Source: Actinostola sp. cb2023
Taxonomy: Eukaryota; Cnidaria; Anthozoa; Actiniaria; Actinostolidae
NCBI GenBank assembly: GCA_033675265.1
Contig: JAUJYZ010001230.1
Coordinates: 159,073-223,072 of the forward strand
DNA length: 64,000 nt
Reading direction: 5' to 3'
Shown: in pieces, positions 52,070 through 64,000 of the stretch
Layout: every line of letters begins with the position of its first letter
Position numbering within the stretch: the stretch's first letter is position 1
The notes under the pieces: generated by a model
Seen by the model: the letters and a program-made list of their open reading frames with translations, nothing else
The model's database searches: none
What the model was told of the DNA's origin: nothing
Translations under genes and position numbers: made by a program

Positions 52070-52529
52070 CCCGGGAAGAAATGGCAATCCACTTTCTTTG
52101 ACCTTTCGAATAGTATTAAAGTGGAGTCAAACAATTCATCGAGTTTTATCTTCTGAGCTAGTGCTAATATGTCATGCTCATTTTATTCGTAGCACCAGTA
52201 AATCCAGTAAAATCAGCACCAACGGTAGCGGGTAAGTGGATTTTATGAAACTGAATGCAGAAACAGAACATGATCAACCTTGAAAGTGACTTTTATCATT
52301 TGCACAGCTGACTGGTTAACTTGCATATGCTCGTATTCTTTTACTCCTTTCTCATCTTTTCACCACTTTTCAATTGTAGGAGTGTGTCCTTCCCTTCCAA
52401 TTGCTGCGGAATGCCCACCTGACCCCTACCACGAATGTAGATCAGACAACGATTGTCGATTATTAACAGGATATCAGGGATATCATGCCTTGAAATGTTG
52501 TTTGGATGGCTGTGATAATAGATGCATCC
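51177..52529 (+). CDS. Secreted WAP four-disulfide-core protein, exons 1-3 (3' end not found)
   Basis: Exon 1 51177-51225 starts ATG (MASYFICACLLWLMIN), a signal peptide with a hydrophobic core. Exon 2 52193-52231 encodes a short APVNPVKSAPTVA linker. Exon 3 52380-52529 encodes the WAP domain, from GVCPSLPIAAECPPDPY through CRSDNDC and LKCCLDGC to CIR. The Cys pattern C..C..C..C..CC..C..C gives the eight cysteines of four disulfides, with the typical KCC..GC. All introns are phase 1 with GT-AG borders (gtgagt/ttcgtag, gtaagt/ttgtag, gtaagt). WAP proteins are extracellular protease inhibitors or antimicrobials. A further phase-1 exon must follow; I could not identify it. Confidence 0.85.
51678..52072. 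mobile_element. MITE with homopolymer G/C ends in WAP intron 1
   Basis: 25 G (51678-51702) then 'tactccctttgtccaagtgg' and its complement ending at 52027, followed by 39 C (52028-52066). The inverted arms are about 37 bp next to the homopolymers. The interior holds four gtaccttttaggg motifs (51769, 51824 as gtatctttt, 51910, 51963). Confidence 0.88.
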
Positions 52530-52739
52530 GTAAGTTTAACAAATCGAACATGAGGTTCCATAAGCCATTTCACGTTGTCATCCGCCATTTTGAATTAATC
52601 AAGTATGTTTTTTAAAAAGGCCTGGGTTTTGGGCCTTCTTGAGAATTCACGTTTTGTTCAATAACTCAGCAAACATTTGTTATGTTTAAACGAAAACTAA
52701 TGCATACATTGGATTTCGGGTCCTTAACTTTTTAGTGCA

Positions 52740-53145
52740 AAGCTTGTTGTAATCACGTGACCTATGACGTCATTACATTGGAAAACAGAAAAATAGCTCG
52801 TTGGTGGCGAGATCAAGCAGAAAATTCTAACAAATACCTTAAATATATTTATCTCCCAGTGCTTTACAGATTGTCGTTCGGTGTGGGTGGTTCTTGTTTG
52901 TTTTAAAGACAATTTGAATACAAATGATTTTGATTATCTGGTCACGTGACCTGTTTTACTCCATATCTTCTTAAAAAGAAATGAAAGTCACCCATTCCGA
53001 ACGACAATCTATAAAGCACTTACAACGAAATAGATTTAAGGTACTAGCTATAATTTATCACTTGAACTCGCCACCAACAGCGTAAAATAATTGTGTATTG
53101 CTTTTATCTCTCTAACTGGTCACGTGACCACCCCTAATGCAAATG
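52740..53145. mobile_element. Fold-back MITE with CACGTGACC motifs, downstream of WAP exon 3
   Basis: Arms about 195 bp each around 52935: ggtggcgag (52803) with ctcgccacc (53068), 'agattgtcgttcgg' (52868) with 'ccgaacgacaatct' (52998), and tcacgtgacc at both ends and the centre. It resembles in motif content the fold-back at 23.3-23.9 kb. Confidence 0.8.
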
Positions 53146-56100
53146 TTTTGAGTTAAGGCTCTTTATCTACCCAAGTTCTATTGATGGTCCAAATTTCAAG
53201 TTATTTTGACAAGTTTTAGGAATACAACAAAAAATCAAAGTTTAAACAAACTTACAATTTTAGAAAATTTAGAATATATGTTTTCTTTGTCATTTATGAT
53301 CTATAATACGATGGGTATTGGAAGGCTACAAATCGATATATATATATGTATATATATATTCAAAATAAAACGTTCGGCACGTAAATACGCAAATTAGCTC
53401 GAAATTTTAAGATACATTCGTGAAAGGAAGATTGAATCGTAAAAGGTATACGTAGTTAAAACATCTACATTGGTCTTATTTTCAGTCCGACAACTGATAT
53501 GCTTGCCTGCTGACAATCGAGTTTTTGAATTTTGAAAATCCAACAAAACTGAGCGGAGTTACGGCAAGTCAAAGTGATCCAGATTTCTAGAAATTTTGCC
53601 GCGTTTGTCCCAATTCAAAATGGCGGACGACAGCGTGAAGTGGCTTATTGTCTGTACTTTTATCAACAACGGGTAACGCCATGAAATGTTCAAAACTCAA
53701 GTGGAACGACGAGGGTAGCGTTTTTATGATCTTGATTATGAATCTGTGTCCATCGGGCAGAATGCTATTGTTTTCGGCGACATTTACTTACTGACGCTAA
53801 AATGCGAGCAGCAGTTGGAATAATTAGTATGGATGATTGACTACGTTATTTTGATTGGTTAACGACTATCACTTCAGGGACTACGGTATTCCCAGCCTAC
53901 GTTTTGACAGCTGTCAATCTTACTGCTTGGGGAACGTAAAATTCCCTATGGTCGTTAAACATGGCCAGCTATTCCGGTCATCCTGAGCCGGAAGTCACGC
54001 AAGGACTTTCATTTGGAAAATATACCTCGAGTATCAGTCAAATTCGCTCTAAAACACGTTCCATAAGGCTCCTTTAGTGAATTAAACACCATTCGAATTG
54101 AAAACAACTACCAAACTGTATGTGTTAGGTATATTTAGAGCTCAATATTATCGAAGAAACATTTTCGAAGCGAAATACTAACTCGGTTCGACGATTTTGA
54201 TCAATAGCACAGGGAGCCCAAGCGCCCTCAGCCCCGGACTTGGAGGAATCTAACTTACTTGCGACGGTATCCCTGTGCTTTAACAGCTATCCCATGGATC
54301 TTTACGGCAAATGAAAGCTTGATATCTAAGGTTTATTTTGATGCCAAACATGATGATTTTCGGTAAAGTTTCGACTTCAAACTTCACTATTCTTCGTCCA
54401 CCGGAAGCGGACATTTGGTGTTCTCATTTTGTAATAATGGAGCATTTTCAAAGCGCTCAAATAAACATGGAATTATTTCCAATCTGGACATGCTTTCGTG
54501 AATGGCCTTACAAGTAAGTCTAATTTATATATCCACCACGGCAAATTGAAAAAAGTCCTCAGAATTTCGACAATTAGACTTGGAACTTCGCATTTTCGCA
54601 TGTTTCTATCCAAATTTACAGAGGCAGTATGTACGATATACAGGCTATCGAATATTTCTTCAAGTAAACATAGGAAATTGTATTTTTGTAATTTTTATTA
54701 GCCAGAACAAAGCATAAGGAGTAGTAGAAAACTATTCTTCCACGGCAAATTAATTTTCTTCAGAACGTAAACTTTAATTTGCCTTGATTTGATCGCTTCC
54801 CAGTCAAGCCTTTGTATTTGTATTCGCCATTTTGATTATTCGATTGGGGGAGACCGCTGCTTCATCGCGGGCTCAATGTCCGCGAAAGCTGGCCATGTCT
54901 CTGATGAACAAATTACAACCTTGCGCCCCGGCTACAAAAACTTATTGCATAACTATTGACTTGTTTATGTATAAATATTTCTAAAGCCGATAATAACGAC
55001 ACAACAGTCTTTACAAGAATTATGTTTCTTTACGTTTTTCGATTCGATGTTTATTAGAGAATAACATAAGATTCACTTGATACTGACAAGTTTTGAACTT
55101 GGCGCTTTAAAAAAATAACTGAACTGCATGATCCAATGTCTTCAAGGGAATCTGTCATTGAGTGACGCAAGACTGAGATCAAGTCATTCTACGAATAACA
55201 CACATAACTTAAGCCAAAACTGATACCATTTAGAAGCTTGCAACTTACACTTTAACTTTCTAACTCAGTTTCTGATGCGTTTTTAATGTGTACGACGAAA
55301 ACCGAAGGATAAAGTTTCAACTCGGCTTGTGTTTATATGTGACGCTTTACTAAGGTAGCCGGCAAGACTGAGATCAAGTCATTCTACGAATAACACATAT
55401 AACCTAAGAAAACTTATACCATTTGGAAGCTTGCAGCTTACACTTTAACTTTCTAAGTCAGTTTGTGATGCGTTTTTAAAATAATCCGGATGTGTCGATT
55501 CATTCTGCCCGATGCAAACACAAATCAGAGGAAAGTGACTAGTTTCTACATAATACTACTACTACTAATAATAATTTATTAAATACAATCGCATTTAACA
55601 ATACTCATTGCAGTAAACTTACAGCTAATTGGCCATTGTTTCGATCGCTGGACGAATGGACTAAAACCAAATAAAACACATCCGGTTTGTTCCATGGAAC
55701 ACAACAATGAACAGGACCAAATTTATTCCCCTATCCAGACCTCATGTTCGGTCAAGAAACTCTTGATAGTTTCAGTTGTGATTTGAATCTTTCCTCTTCG
55801 TGGTGGTAGAAAATATTGTGGAGTTTATGCAGTATTTTGTTCAAAACGTATTTTGTTGTTTAAATCACTGGATAAGTCGATGCTCAATTTTCAACAAAGC
55901 AATTCATCGAATTTTAGCTTCTTATTCAATGGTTGAAAATATGTCATGATGTTATGAAAGCAGCGCACGGCTGTTTCAAACGCACCAAAAGTGGACATTA
56001 GGTTCTAGGCTCCTCGGCGCGCGCTTTGCACGGTCAATTATCACCAAGACGAGGCTTCGGGTTTGCAGATTTCGAGCTAGGATGTGTGGTTCAAACTGGT

Positions 56101-57112
56101 GTCAAAATAGTATATTTTTTGTCCTTTTGTATTGTTGATTACTTCGTAGACTTCTCCGATATGTTAAAACGTGTCATAGAAGGATGACTACAAACTTGAT
56201 ACAGGATTTTAGTCGAAGGAATTGCAATTAATTTGGCATTTTGGAGGACACACTTGTGAGAGACAAAATGGCCGTTGTGGAAAACACGCTTTTTGGTACT
56301 CGAAAAGCAGCGGTTTTTTTCAAGTTTGGAAGTTTTCAGGACATCAGGTGAGCCTTAAATGTATATCAAACTTACTTGTTATCTAACTTATGTATGAATT
56401 TTGTTACTAACTATTTTTTATGAGCATTAATTATATTAACATTTGGGTTGGTAAGTCTCGATCAAAATACTTCGCAAATGTCAATTTCGTGTTCTTTAAT
56501 CTTTGCTTGATTTCCCCCCGATTTCACATTTTGGCACGCGCACATATGCACATGAATAGACAGATGAAAGAAAGAGCTCACTTGTGTAATTGGAATGTTA
56601 AAGAGGGGTAGTCTGATTGCATTTAATATTAAAATGTTTAGCCTTGACCATTGGCGATCCAGTTCTCTGGAGCCTGATGTTGTCATTAATAATTCCCTGA
56701 AGTGTTCTTGATGGCTTGATACCTCTTTCTGACAAAGGTATACAAAGTTTAGATTGGCTGATTGTACACCAAAGGCAACAATGACGACCTGAGAAAAGAA
56801 AACAAGAAATTAAAACAAAGTTATAGTTCATACATGTAACTTATTTCCAGCTGTCTGGTGAATTTTGTTTTAACCAATCACAAGGCATTAACATTTTTTG
56901 TGGCCAGCCCTCTTTCGGATGCTACTAATTTACTCAAATATTTCCTGTTCTCATGACCAGCCTAGTCGCCATTTGTTGGAATGCGCGCGTTATATCATAC
57001 CTATGTTAATTCTATTTAGACTTGCAAATACTAAAACCATGAAAAAGTGCTAACTTTAATTAGCACTAAATAGTGTAATGTCTTTTGTATTCTATTGTTT
57101 CATTGGTGTTAT
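53146..57112. other. AT-rich region, probably WAP intron or intergenic
   Basis: No supported gene. A direct duplication lies at 55167-55290 and 55362-55480 (195 bp apart, 'gcaagactgagatcaagtca'). 55741-55945 repeats parts of WAP intron 1 (51511-52190), including 'ctcatgttcggtcaagaa', 'agtttcagttgtgatttgaa' and 'aattcatcga'. Confidence 0.55.
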
Positions 57113-57114
57113 TT

Positions 57115-57567
57115 ATGCATCAGTCAATTGAAATCCTGGCCCCCCGACCCTCCGGGCATACCTGGGATTCAACCCTCATTTCACCATGCAATGACCCTGC
57201 GGGGCGGGGAAATTAACAAAATATCCGTCTATACTGTTCATTGAGTGGTGATTTAACAGCAGTACATGTATACACCGAATCGAAATATGGCGACCAATTT
57301 GAATAACTATTGTTCTGAACTGCAACCTCTCATTCATGTGAAAATGCTTTTGTGTTTTCCACGTGAACACAAGGTTGGTCAGTCCAGAACAATAGTTATT
57401 CATATTGGTCGCCATATTTCGATTCGGTGTATATCGTCACCGGAAGCGGGGGGAAAAGTAGGAATTTATACACAGCTTTTAACAGATTACTTGACCCCGG
57501 GAGCGGGGTTTTTAACACTGGTTAAATGTTAAATGTCCCGGGGGTCAGGAGGCCGGGGTTTCAATTG
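57115..57567. mobile_element. MITE containing a second, nested MITE
   Basis: Outer arms: gcatcagtcaattgaaatcc at 57118 and 'ggtttcaattgactgatgc' near 57557-57576, followed inward by GC-rich ggcc/ctccgg stretches. Inner palindrome 57266-57437: 'tatacaccgaatcgaaatat' and its complement, with 'gaataactattgttctg' also mirrored. Reading frames in both directions here are mirror images of one another. Confidence 0.85.
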
Positions 57568-57622
57568 ACTGATGCATTAGCACTAACTAGTTTGTACTGT
57601 TTCACGGTTTAGTGTTTGCACT

Positions 57623-59651
57623 CTACATGTACTTTACATTTAGTTGACTGCCAGGGCCGGCATTTTGTCCGTAAACTAAGGTCTTTAAATCAATAACTTG
57701 GGCGCATGGACAAAAACGAATTTCTGTCCCCCCTCCGTTTTTATTGAAGGCAAATGGCATTGCTTCTGAATGTATGCTAGCAATTTGTTGCTCCTTTGCA
57801 ATCTGTCGCTGTGTTTTCTCACTTGCCAACTGAATGCCCCAGCACAGCTCTTTAGCCACCTGTTCAATAATGTGTTTGGGGTTGACATGTTGAGAACGTT
57901 TTACTTCTTGTCGCATACCATAAATATATGTACATGTAGGTTTAAAACATGTAAGTCTCTATAAAGTAGTAAAGGGGAGAAAGGGACTGAATGTTATTGC
58001 TTAACATCAGTGCCGGACTAGACAGTTATTTTCATATGAATCGGGCTGTCTAGGAAAATATTTGGCTCGATCAATTTTATTTTACATGCATATTATGTTT
58101 ATTTCAACTGTCCTTTGTATAGTACCTTTTCATGTGCCTTATTTTGTTCCAGGCAATCCCCAACTCTGATTTCATGGCCAAGCCGTCCTCCGGTACGATT
58201 TCAAAGTGGATACCAGCTTCACGAACATATACATTGAAACACTACAACAGTGGAAGTGCGGTGATATATATCTTTTGTCGTTGTTGTCGCGACAACAAGT
58301 TTAAGAGGCTGGAAAAAACAAATCCATTGCGAACAGTTAAATGTAGATCACAACTAGCAAAGACTGGTACGACCTATTTACTTGGTGGCGGTCTGAGTTT
58401 GTACCGGTCATTGCACACGGTAAAAAGTGTGCCATGGCATGATAAAAATGTTGTGTTGATTTTATTATTAATAGATTTAACTTCCAAACAATCTGATCTT
58501 GTTGACCTATTCAATACAAACTGCAACATACTTTTAAAAAAGTTATAAGTTTAAAATACTGAAAAGATGTAGGTACGTACCGTTCCTCTGGTTCTCAGAC
58601 TGGAGTAACTTGAGAGGAGTCTGTTGCAAGAAGTTTTCTTTTGATTAAGTGCATCGTTGCTGCCTCTTCAGTTTTCGAAAGGGGTTTGGCTAGTGGTGTC
58701 TCAAGAACTTGTGTCAGACTGGTGGTACATGGTTGAGCGATGTAATGATTGCATTGAATCTCGTGTGACTGATACTTCATATTCTTAGTGTATTTTATTG
58801 TAGGGCCTCTATTGATAAAAGTTTTTTTTTCAGCTTTGTAGAATAATACTGATAGAGCTACCCTGTGTAAATAAAGGCATATATCTATCTATTCTGTTCA
58901 AGTGGGATGACGGTCTTACATGACACACACGTTACAGGAAGAGAACCCAAAATGCTTCGGACAATTTGAGCTTTCATCTGAGTGTGTGTTCCAACCATGT
59001 GCGTATATAATATATACTTGTAACAAAAGTAATGCTGACAAGCGGGTTGTACAGGTGAAGTAGGTCGTTCAAAAATGTCTTTACATATGGGACACACGAG
59101 GTCTGCTGGTCGATTCATGAATCGATCGATTCCTGGCATTACACTTACTGTATGAAGGGACGGGGTATGATTTCATCTGATATTGTGATGACCTTTCTTT
59201 TGACTCGATCGTGCGTTGTGTGGACATTTTTTTTGGTTGACCCCTTCCCTTAGCCATCCCTTTTCTCTTCCCTCCTCGCTGCTGTTTATGAAATGTATCA
59301 CAGATTGAACATTCAACATCTGTATGACTAGTCAAAGTGAGTGGCTCTGTTTCCGAGTGATATTTTGGGCCTCTTTCGCCGTTCAGGCATTTTGCGTAAC
59401 AGTTGTTACAACGGTGTTTTGGGGTGAATATTAGCATCAATTAAGTCGTTACAAACATCTATTCCAAACAGTGAATATTTTGTTTCTAATGGTAGCGTTT
59501 GCACAGTCATAAGTGTATTCTTTACTCTTTTGGCCGCTGTATTTGCCATGCAAACTCTACAAGTTTTGCCCAGGCTGGTCAAATGAAAATCCAAGCTTGA
59601 CATCCAAGTGTCTAGAGGTTTGTAATTGTATAAACAATAACAATAGTTCAA
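57623..59651 (-). pseudogene. RING-finger protein resembling the RAG1 N-terminal region, element-derived
   Basis: Minus strand. First frame (59651-59420): HLTSLGKTCRVC and SLFGIDVCNDLIDANIHPK. After a one-base shift, HRCNNCYAKC, then VECSICDTFHKQQRGGKRKG. Then RING start LVCPICKDIF..PACQHYFC near 59100-59020, continuing to VTCVSCKTVIP and a stop at 58885. The CRVC, FGIDV...IHP and HRCNNCY blocks in front of a RING are the layout of the RAG1 zinc-binding dimerisation region. Similar proteins are reported from mollusc N-RAG-TP transposons. One RING Cys appears as Tyr (CYKYI). Downstream frames 58780-58595 and 57916-57623 may be further exons. Confidence 0.5.
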
Positions 59652-60179
59652 TTGAAAGGGACTTCAAAAATTGCTTATAACTCAACAGAAAAAATAGTTA
59701 GCTCGTGAACAATGCCGAATTCACCAAATATATTCGTTTGAATAAAGAGAAATCGCTTACCTTTTGTCAGAAAAAGTTCCGTTGATCAGTTAAAATTAGC
59801 GTAATATTTTTTTCCTGAAAATATATCTCCAAATTAGTCCAAATAAACACACTTACAATACAAGGCTATGATATGTTTATAAATTAAAAATATTGAAGGA
59901 AATTTGAAACTGAAAGTAAGATTTTCCATGACGCACTTAGTTTTACGGGACCTCTAGGGCTCCCGTAAATTTACGGACGACTTCTGCACTTAAGAAATGG
60001 GCGCAAAGCGTTTGTGCAACACCCGTATATTTCGTTGCATAAACAGCACTTTTAAAAGTGGTCACTTACGATAATCGTAAGATCCAATGCTTAAGTGAAA
60101 CTCTTAAGTGAGCAATTAACTCATTATTTGCAACAGTCTTAAATTACGAGTACACTTAAGTAGACTCGTAAGTTTTATG

Positions 60180-60300
60180 CAACCGGCCCCAGGACCGGAA
60201 GGGACAAAAAGCGCCTCCCCCCCCCTCCCCCTCCTCTCGCTTTTTGTCCTTTCCCCATTCCCTTTCGGCCCTCCCCATTCCCGGTCAGCTCCCGGCCCCA
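60180..60300. repeat. C-rich inverted tract
   Basis: 'ggccccaggaccgg..gggacaaaaagcg' and 'cgctttttgtccttt..ccggccccag' are an imperfect inverted pair around poly-C sequence. Probably a short MITE of about 125 bp downstream of the tnp2-type gene. Confidence 0.65.
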
Positions 60301-60507
60301 GCGAGGAATGCATGCTTTGTAGGCTACTTTATTTAGGCAGGGTGGCCCTTTTAGCATTAGACTCAGTGGTATCCATAGGGGCCCTGCAACATTCTACATA
60401 TTAAACTATTTACAATGTACAAATATATATATTTTTTAAATGATATAGCAAACAAACAATGTGCAAATCAGCATGGAAGTGGGAAGATTATGGGCCTTTT
60501 ATATCGT

Positions 60508-63244
60508 CTATTGAAACATGTGTCTGATTAGAGGTGAGACGACGATGAAATCTTCATTTCCATCTTTGTGATTCCCATAAATAAACCTTGACATAATCCG
60601 TTGAACTGGTATAAATGTAGCTGCACCAGGCTGGACAAATTCTTTAGCGTTCCACACAGACAAGGGACTACGAAAAGTGATGCTAGCCTGATCAGAGTTA
60701 GAACTTTCTTTATACCACTTAACCAATGCAAGGATATGCGGGACGGGGATCTTGTTGATGTGAATGGTATGGTAGAGAAAACATTGGACTATTCCAGGTC
60801 TCGCACAATATCCTTCAGTTATGCGTCCATCGCTGTCTGACCATGACGCCATTACATAGCCATATAATGATAGGCGAGAATTAAATCTTGAGCCAAATCT
60901 TTCCTTGTATACTATAACGGTACTGTATTTTCGAAAACATCTATTTAAATGGTGTAATTTAATGGTGCATTGATGGTAAAGTTCGCGATACATATCTCTT
61001 AGAACTGCTAAGTCATCATTATCAAAGGACGACGATAGTTTAAAGTTATTTGGTAAACTAATGTCGTCCAAGTTTTTTCCAAGATTCGATAAGATTACGA
61101 GGATGTTCTCTTATCAGATTTTGGAAATTGTTGAGGTTGACCGACCATGCCTCCTGTTGCTGCCCATCAACAACGTTATCTCTTAACATAGTCTTGCAAA
61201 TAGGTAGGAATTGTTCTTGGTATTCTTGTGGTAAGCTGTACTGAAGATCCGAGGCGTAATTCATGCTCAAGAATTTTCGCATCAGCTGCACTTCGATCAA
61301 CCTGTTGTTTGTATGGAAGTTTCCCAGTAAACCATTATAACGCTCGAAACTGAAACACCAAACCCCAAAAACGCTTCCATAATTTTCAATGCATGATTTC
61401 AAATGCATATGTAAATGAATATTTGGTGTAACTGCTTCTTTTCCATACAGACGCTCGAATTTGATCGCAAAATCTAACAGTTTTCTGTCAGCGAGAAACA
61501 AATCCGTTTTTGTAATCGATGTCCTGCAGAGGAGTCTGCAAGCAATAACAAAAGTTTGTAAACAGTTCAAAATGATCATCTGCGAGAACTGCTTCCATAC
61601 AGTACATTACATAATAGAAGATCCAATTTTGCCACTGCGATGCGGTAAACCCTCCACAACTTGTTGTAATATTGGTTGGTAATCGTCCGAGGTCAGATGT
61701 GGCGTTCATACCTTGTATTCGGCTGTCAATTGTATTGACTTTGGGTAAAAGCTCTTTTTTTATCCATATTTGAAACAGCTTTTTTAGCAGTTCCGAGGAA
61801 TAGGTTGTGCATTGGGTCTATAATACACATTGTGACGCTTCCATAATATGGAAGTCTTAGAAGCTCAGTGTAGCGCGATCCGAGGGCACTTTCCATTTGT
61901 TTTCTTTTTGTTTTCGTTTTGCATCTTGCTGTTTTAAATGCATCATGCCTGTGTTGTTCATCTGTTTCTCAATGGCCACGATTCTCTGTCCTCGAATCCA
62001 CTGTAGTCCTTCTTTTCGGCAAACCCACCCGGAAACGACTTGTAGCAATGGCTGCATCCCCTTCTTGCTTGGTGACCTAAAAAACCGCACAGCTTTCGTG
62101 CAGCAGGAATGTCAGATGCACAACATAGGAGCGCTGCTCTAAGAGTGATCCCTCCTTGTGGTTCATTGTAAGCATTTACCTTGACTCCTTTCCACAATGC
62201 AAGAAGTTCATCTACTAAAGGCGTTAAAAAATGCACAAGTGTTGAAGGTTCTTTTTTCAAAGCAGGTATAATTCCAACTAAAATTATATTTTCTTTTTTA
62301 AAACGTTCAGATCTTGGTAGGTTCATGATAGCTAGATAGAGAACACCAATAGAGTAATCTGTTCGCCTCTTAAATGGTTGAAACCAGTCACAGTTTAGCA
62401 TTAATCCGTAGGCCTGTGGAAGATTCAAAAAAAATCGCGACCCCTTTGTACTTGAGAAATGTTTTTCCAAACATTCCCATCCATTACGTCTGCGTAAGTA
62501 TCCTGACTGACGTTTCTCTTACGCCACTCTTCACTCTTCTCTTTAAAGCCAGGCCTCTTCAAAAAAGACTCTATAGAATTGATGACACTTCTATAGCAGT
62601 ATGTGTGGATTGGGTAATATTTAACTGCACCATTACTCAATATCGCTTTTTTTCATTAGCGGACCCTCACATGGTTTTCTTCGCGAAGATCTAGGAAACA
62701 GGACGTTATCGCAAACCTTTGCTCGAGTAACGCCATTTTCATTTGTTAAACATTCGTGTGGTTTGAATAGCTTTGTGCATTTACCACAGACTACAAACTT
62801 TTGAAAATTGTCTCTTTCTATGCCTAAGAAATTTCGAAGAGAGTACATTGTTATTGGTATTAGCCCTGCGAAAGAAACCACAAAGCTGGAGCCTGTGCTC
62901 TCTCTCACTCTTTCGCCAATCGCCAAAACCAGAGTGCTCATAAACTTTAGTAGACTTTCAATACCTCTATCGCTGATCATATTGAAGTACTGCCAAACAA
63001 ATATGAAGTATAGGAACCATGTTATTAACGTTTTAGATGTTTGCATGTCATTGGGGAAATGGCTCTGAGATTGCGTTGTCTGCTCAACTCGGGCGGACTC
63101 GAAAGTGCTGTCGTTTTCAAGGAGACTTTGACAGTCTTCTTCCGATAACTGACCCTCCCATTGCTCGGGAATTTCACTATCGTCATCAGTACTTTCGTCG
63201 CTTGAACTTGTATCCTGAAAGCAATTGAAAGGATAATGTATCAT
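60508..63244 (-). pseudogene. tnp2-type (CACTA/EnSpm-like) transposase
   Basis: Minus strand, frames in order. 63244-62633: acidic start, hydrophobic segment, CGKCTKLFKPHEC, FPRSSRRKPCEGPL. 62640-62425: YCYRSVINSIESFLKRPGF. 62470-61958: LMLNCDWFQPFKRRTDYSIG, LPRSERFKKENIILVGIIP, LTPLVDELLALWKGV, ACRKLCGFLGH-like and RGCSHCYKSFPGGF. 61709-61488 and 61579-61058: ASQWQNWIFYY, then VTPNIHLHMHLKSCIENYG and FSFERYNGLLGNFHTNNR. 61071-60508: C-terminal part. These are the conserved blocks of transposase family tnp2 in animal genomes; DWFQPF carries the first catalytic Asp. Several frame changes show it is dead. CACTA ends were not located. Confidence 0.85.
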
Positions 63245-63382
63245 TATATGTTATATTTTTAGATTATTGGCTAGATAATGGATTTTAGGATTTTTTAGGA
63301 TTTTAGTGTGATTTTATTGTTGTGTAAAGCGCATATATTTGATCATATCCCAAATGCGCATGCTAATCTTCGCTTTATAAAT

Positions 63383-63773
63383 ATACCGTAATAATAAGCT
63401 CCCATCCTCTCTATAAGCGCCCCCTCGAATAAGCGCCTACTCTTTCAGACGAAATTAAATTTGAAATAAGCGCCCCCCTCGAACAAGCGCGCCCCTCCCC
63501 TCCCCTCCCCTTCCCCGTCTCTTTTTTCGGGTGGGCTAATAAAGGGTTGATACAATAAATATATTAGAGTTAGGGTACAAGCCGATGTTTAGCCTTAAAT
63601 GACTACACGATTATCAAAGTACAGTAGAAAGCCAGTTTATTTTCTTCTAAGTCAGACATTATCAAGCTGGTCGAATGAAATAAGCGCCCCCCTCGAATTA
63701 GCGCCCCACTCAGCCGAATAAACGCCCACCTTTTTAGCCAAAAATTGCGCTTATTCGAGAAAATACGGTAAAT
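63383..63773. mobile_element. MITE built from AATAAGCGCC motifs
   Basis: Ends taccgtaataataagc (63385) and cttattcgagaaaatacggta (to 63771). Inside, aataagcgcc or close variants occur at least five times, with the inverted form gcgcttattcgag at the right end. There is no gene within. Confidence 0.75.
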
Positions 63774-64000
63774 GATAAACGAAATGACACGTAATACTGT
63801 AGTACACATGCAGGCATCCAATCCTAGCTCAAGCAAAATTGCGTTTTTTAGGCTGGGTTTTGAAGGTCGTCCAATGTGGGTAGTTTATTGTATGTATTGT
63901 CCCCGCGGCTCAGCCACACCCACCCCCAACCCCGACCCCGACACAAAATGTAATGGTCGTGTTATTTGAACAATTGTCTTGGGACTAATATATGAACCAT

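Noticed and set aside
58132..58548. 138-codon plus-strand frame
   Set aside because: No recognisable domain; it starts near an ag that could be an acceptor, but the WAP gene's phase would meet a stop, and it overlaps the likely minus-strand RAG1-N-like gene region.

Overview
Kind of sequence. This is eukaryotic, AT-rich metazoan DNA. Introns are short with GT-AG borders, there is a secreted WAP-domain gene split into phase-1 exons, and most of the window is transposon. The families (copia with a half-tRNA primer site, Penelope-like endonuclease, Polinton, tnp2-type CACTA transposase, RecQ-like and DUF6589-like element genes, many fold-back MITEs) suggest a marine invertebrate. A cnidarian is my best guess, but no gene here fixes the species.

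Layout. (1) 1-13.6 kb is a degenerate tandem array of about 2.6 kb units. A young copia element (3695-8094, 5-bp TSD) and a 2.2 kb TIR element loaded with a 23-bp minisatellite (9111-11285) sit in it. (2) 13605-48823 reads as ONE composite transposon. It has G-rich inverted ends, a 9-bp target duplication (8/9 identical), and related empty sites in the neighbouring array units. Its own genes are a RecQ-like helicase (+ strand, just inside the left end) and a nine-exon transposase-like gene (- strand, starting just inside the right end) with ZAD-like, DUF6589-like and C2H2 parts. Four later elements sit inside that second gene: a palindromic Penelope-like remnant (17.4-18.8 kb), a 9 kb CXC/PIN-type element (20650-29603), an internally deleted Polinton (30140-34500, TIR plus 6-bp TSD, carrying a tRNA-Trp) and an 11.8 kb fold-back element (35987-47802) whose arms contain a 16-bp satellite. 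That fold-back contains a further 3.3 kb fold-back inserted at TTAA. Removing the four leaves about 8.7 kb and lets the transposase exons be followed in order. (3) 48.8-57 kb has the WAP gene (51177 onward) and scattered MITEs. (4) 57.6-63.3 kb has, on the minus strand, a RING/RAG1-N-terminus-like gene next to a degraded tnp2-type transposase.

State of the genes. Almost every transposon gene carries stops or frameshifts; the copia element is the freshest (2 LTR differences in 182 bp). The WAP gene is the only ordinary host gene I can support, and its 3' end is not identified.

Main claim. The 35 kb nested stack, and its host element with RecQ helicase plus DUF6589-like transposase and a 9-bp TSD, is the most unusual system in the window. 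All coordinates and splice sites were read by eye; family names rest on remembered motifs, not on searches.
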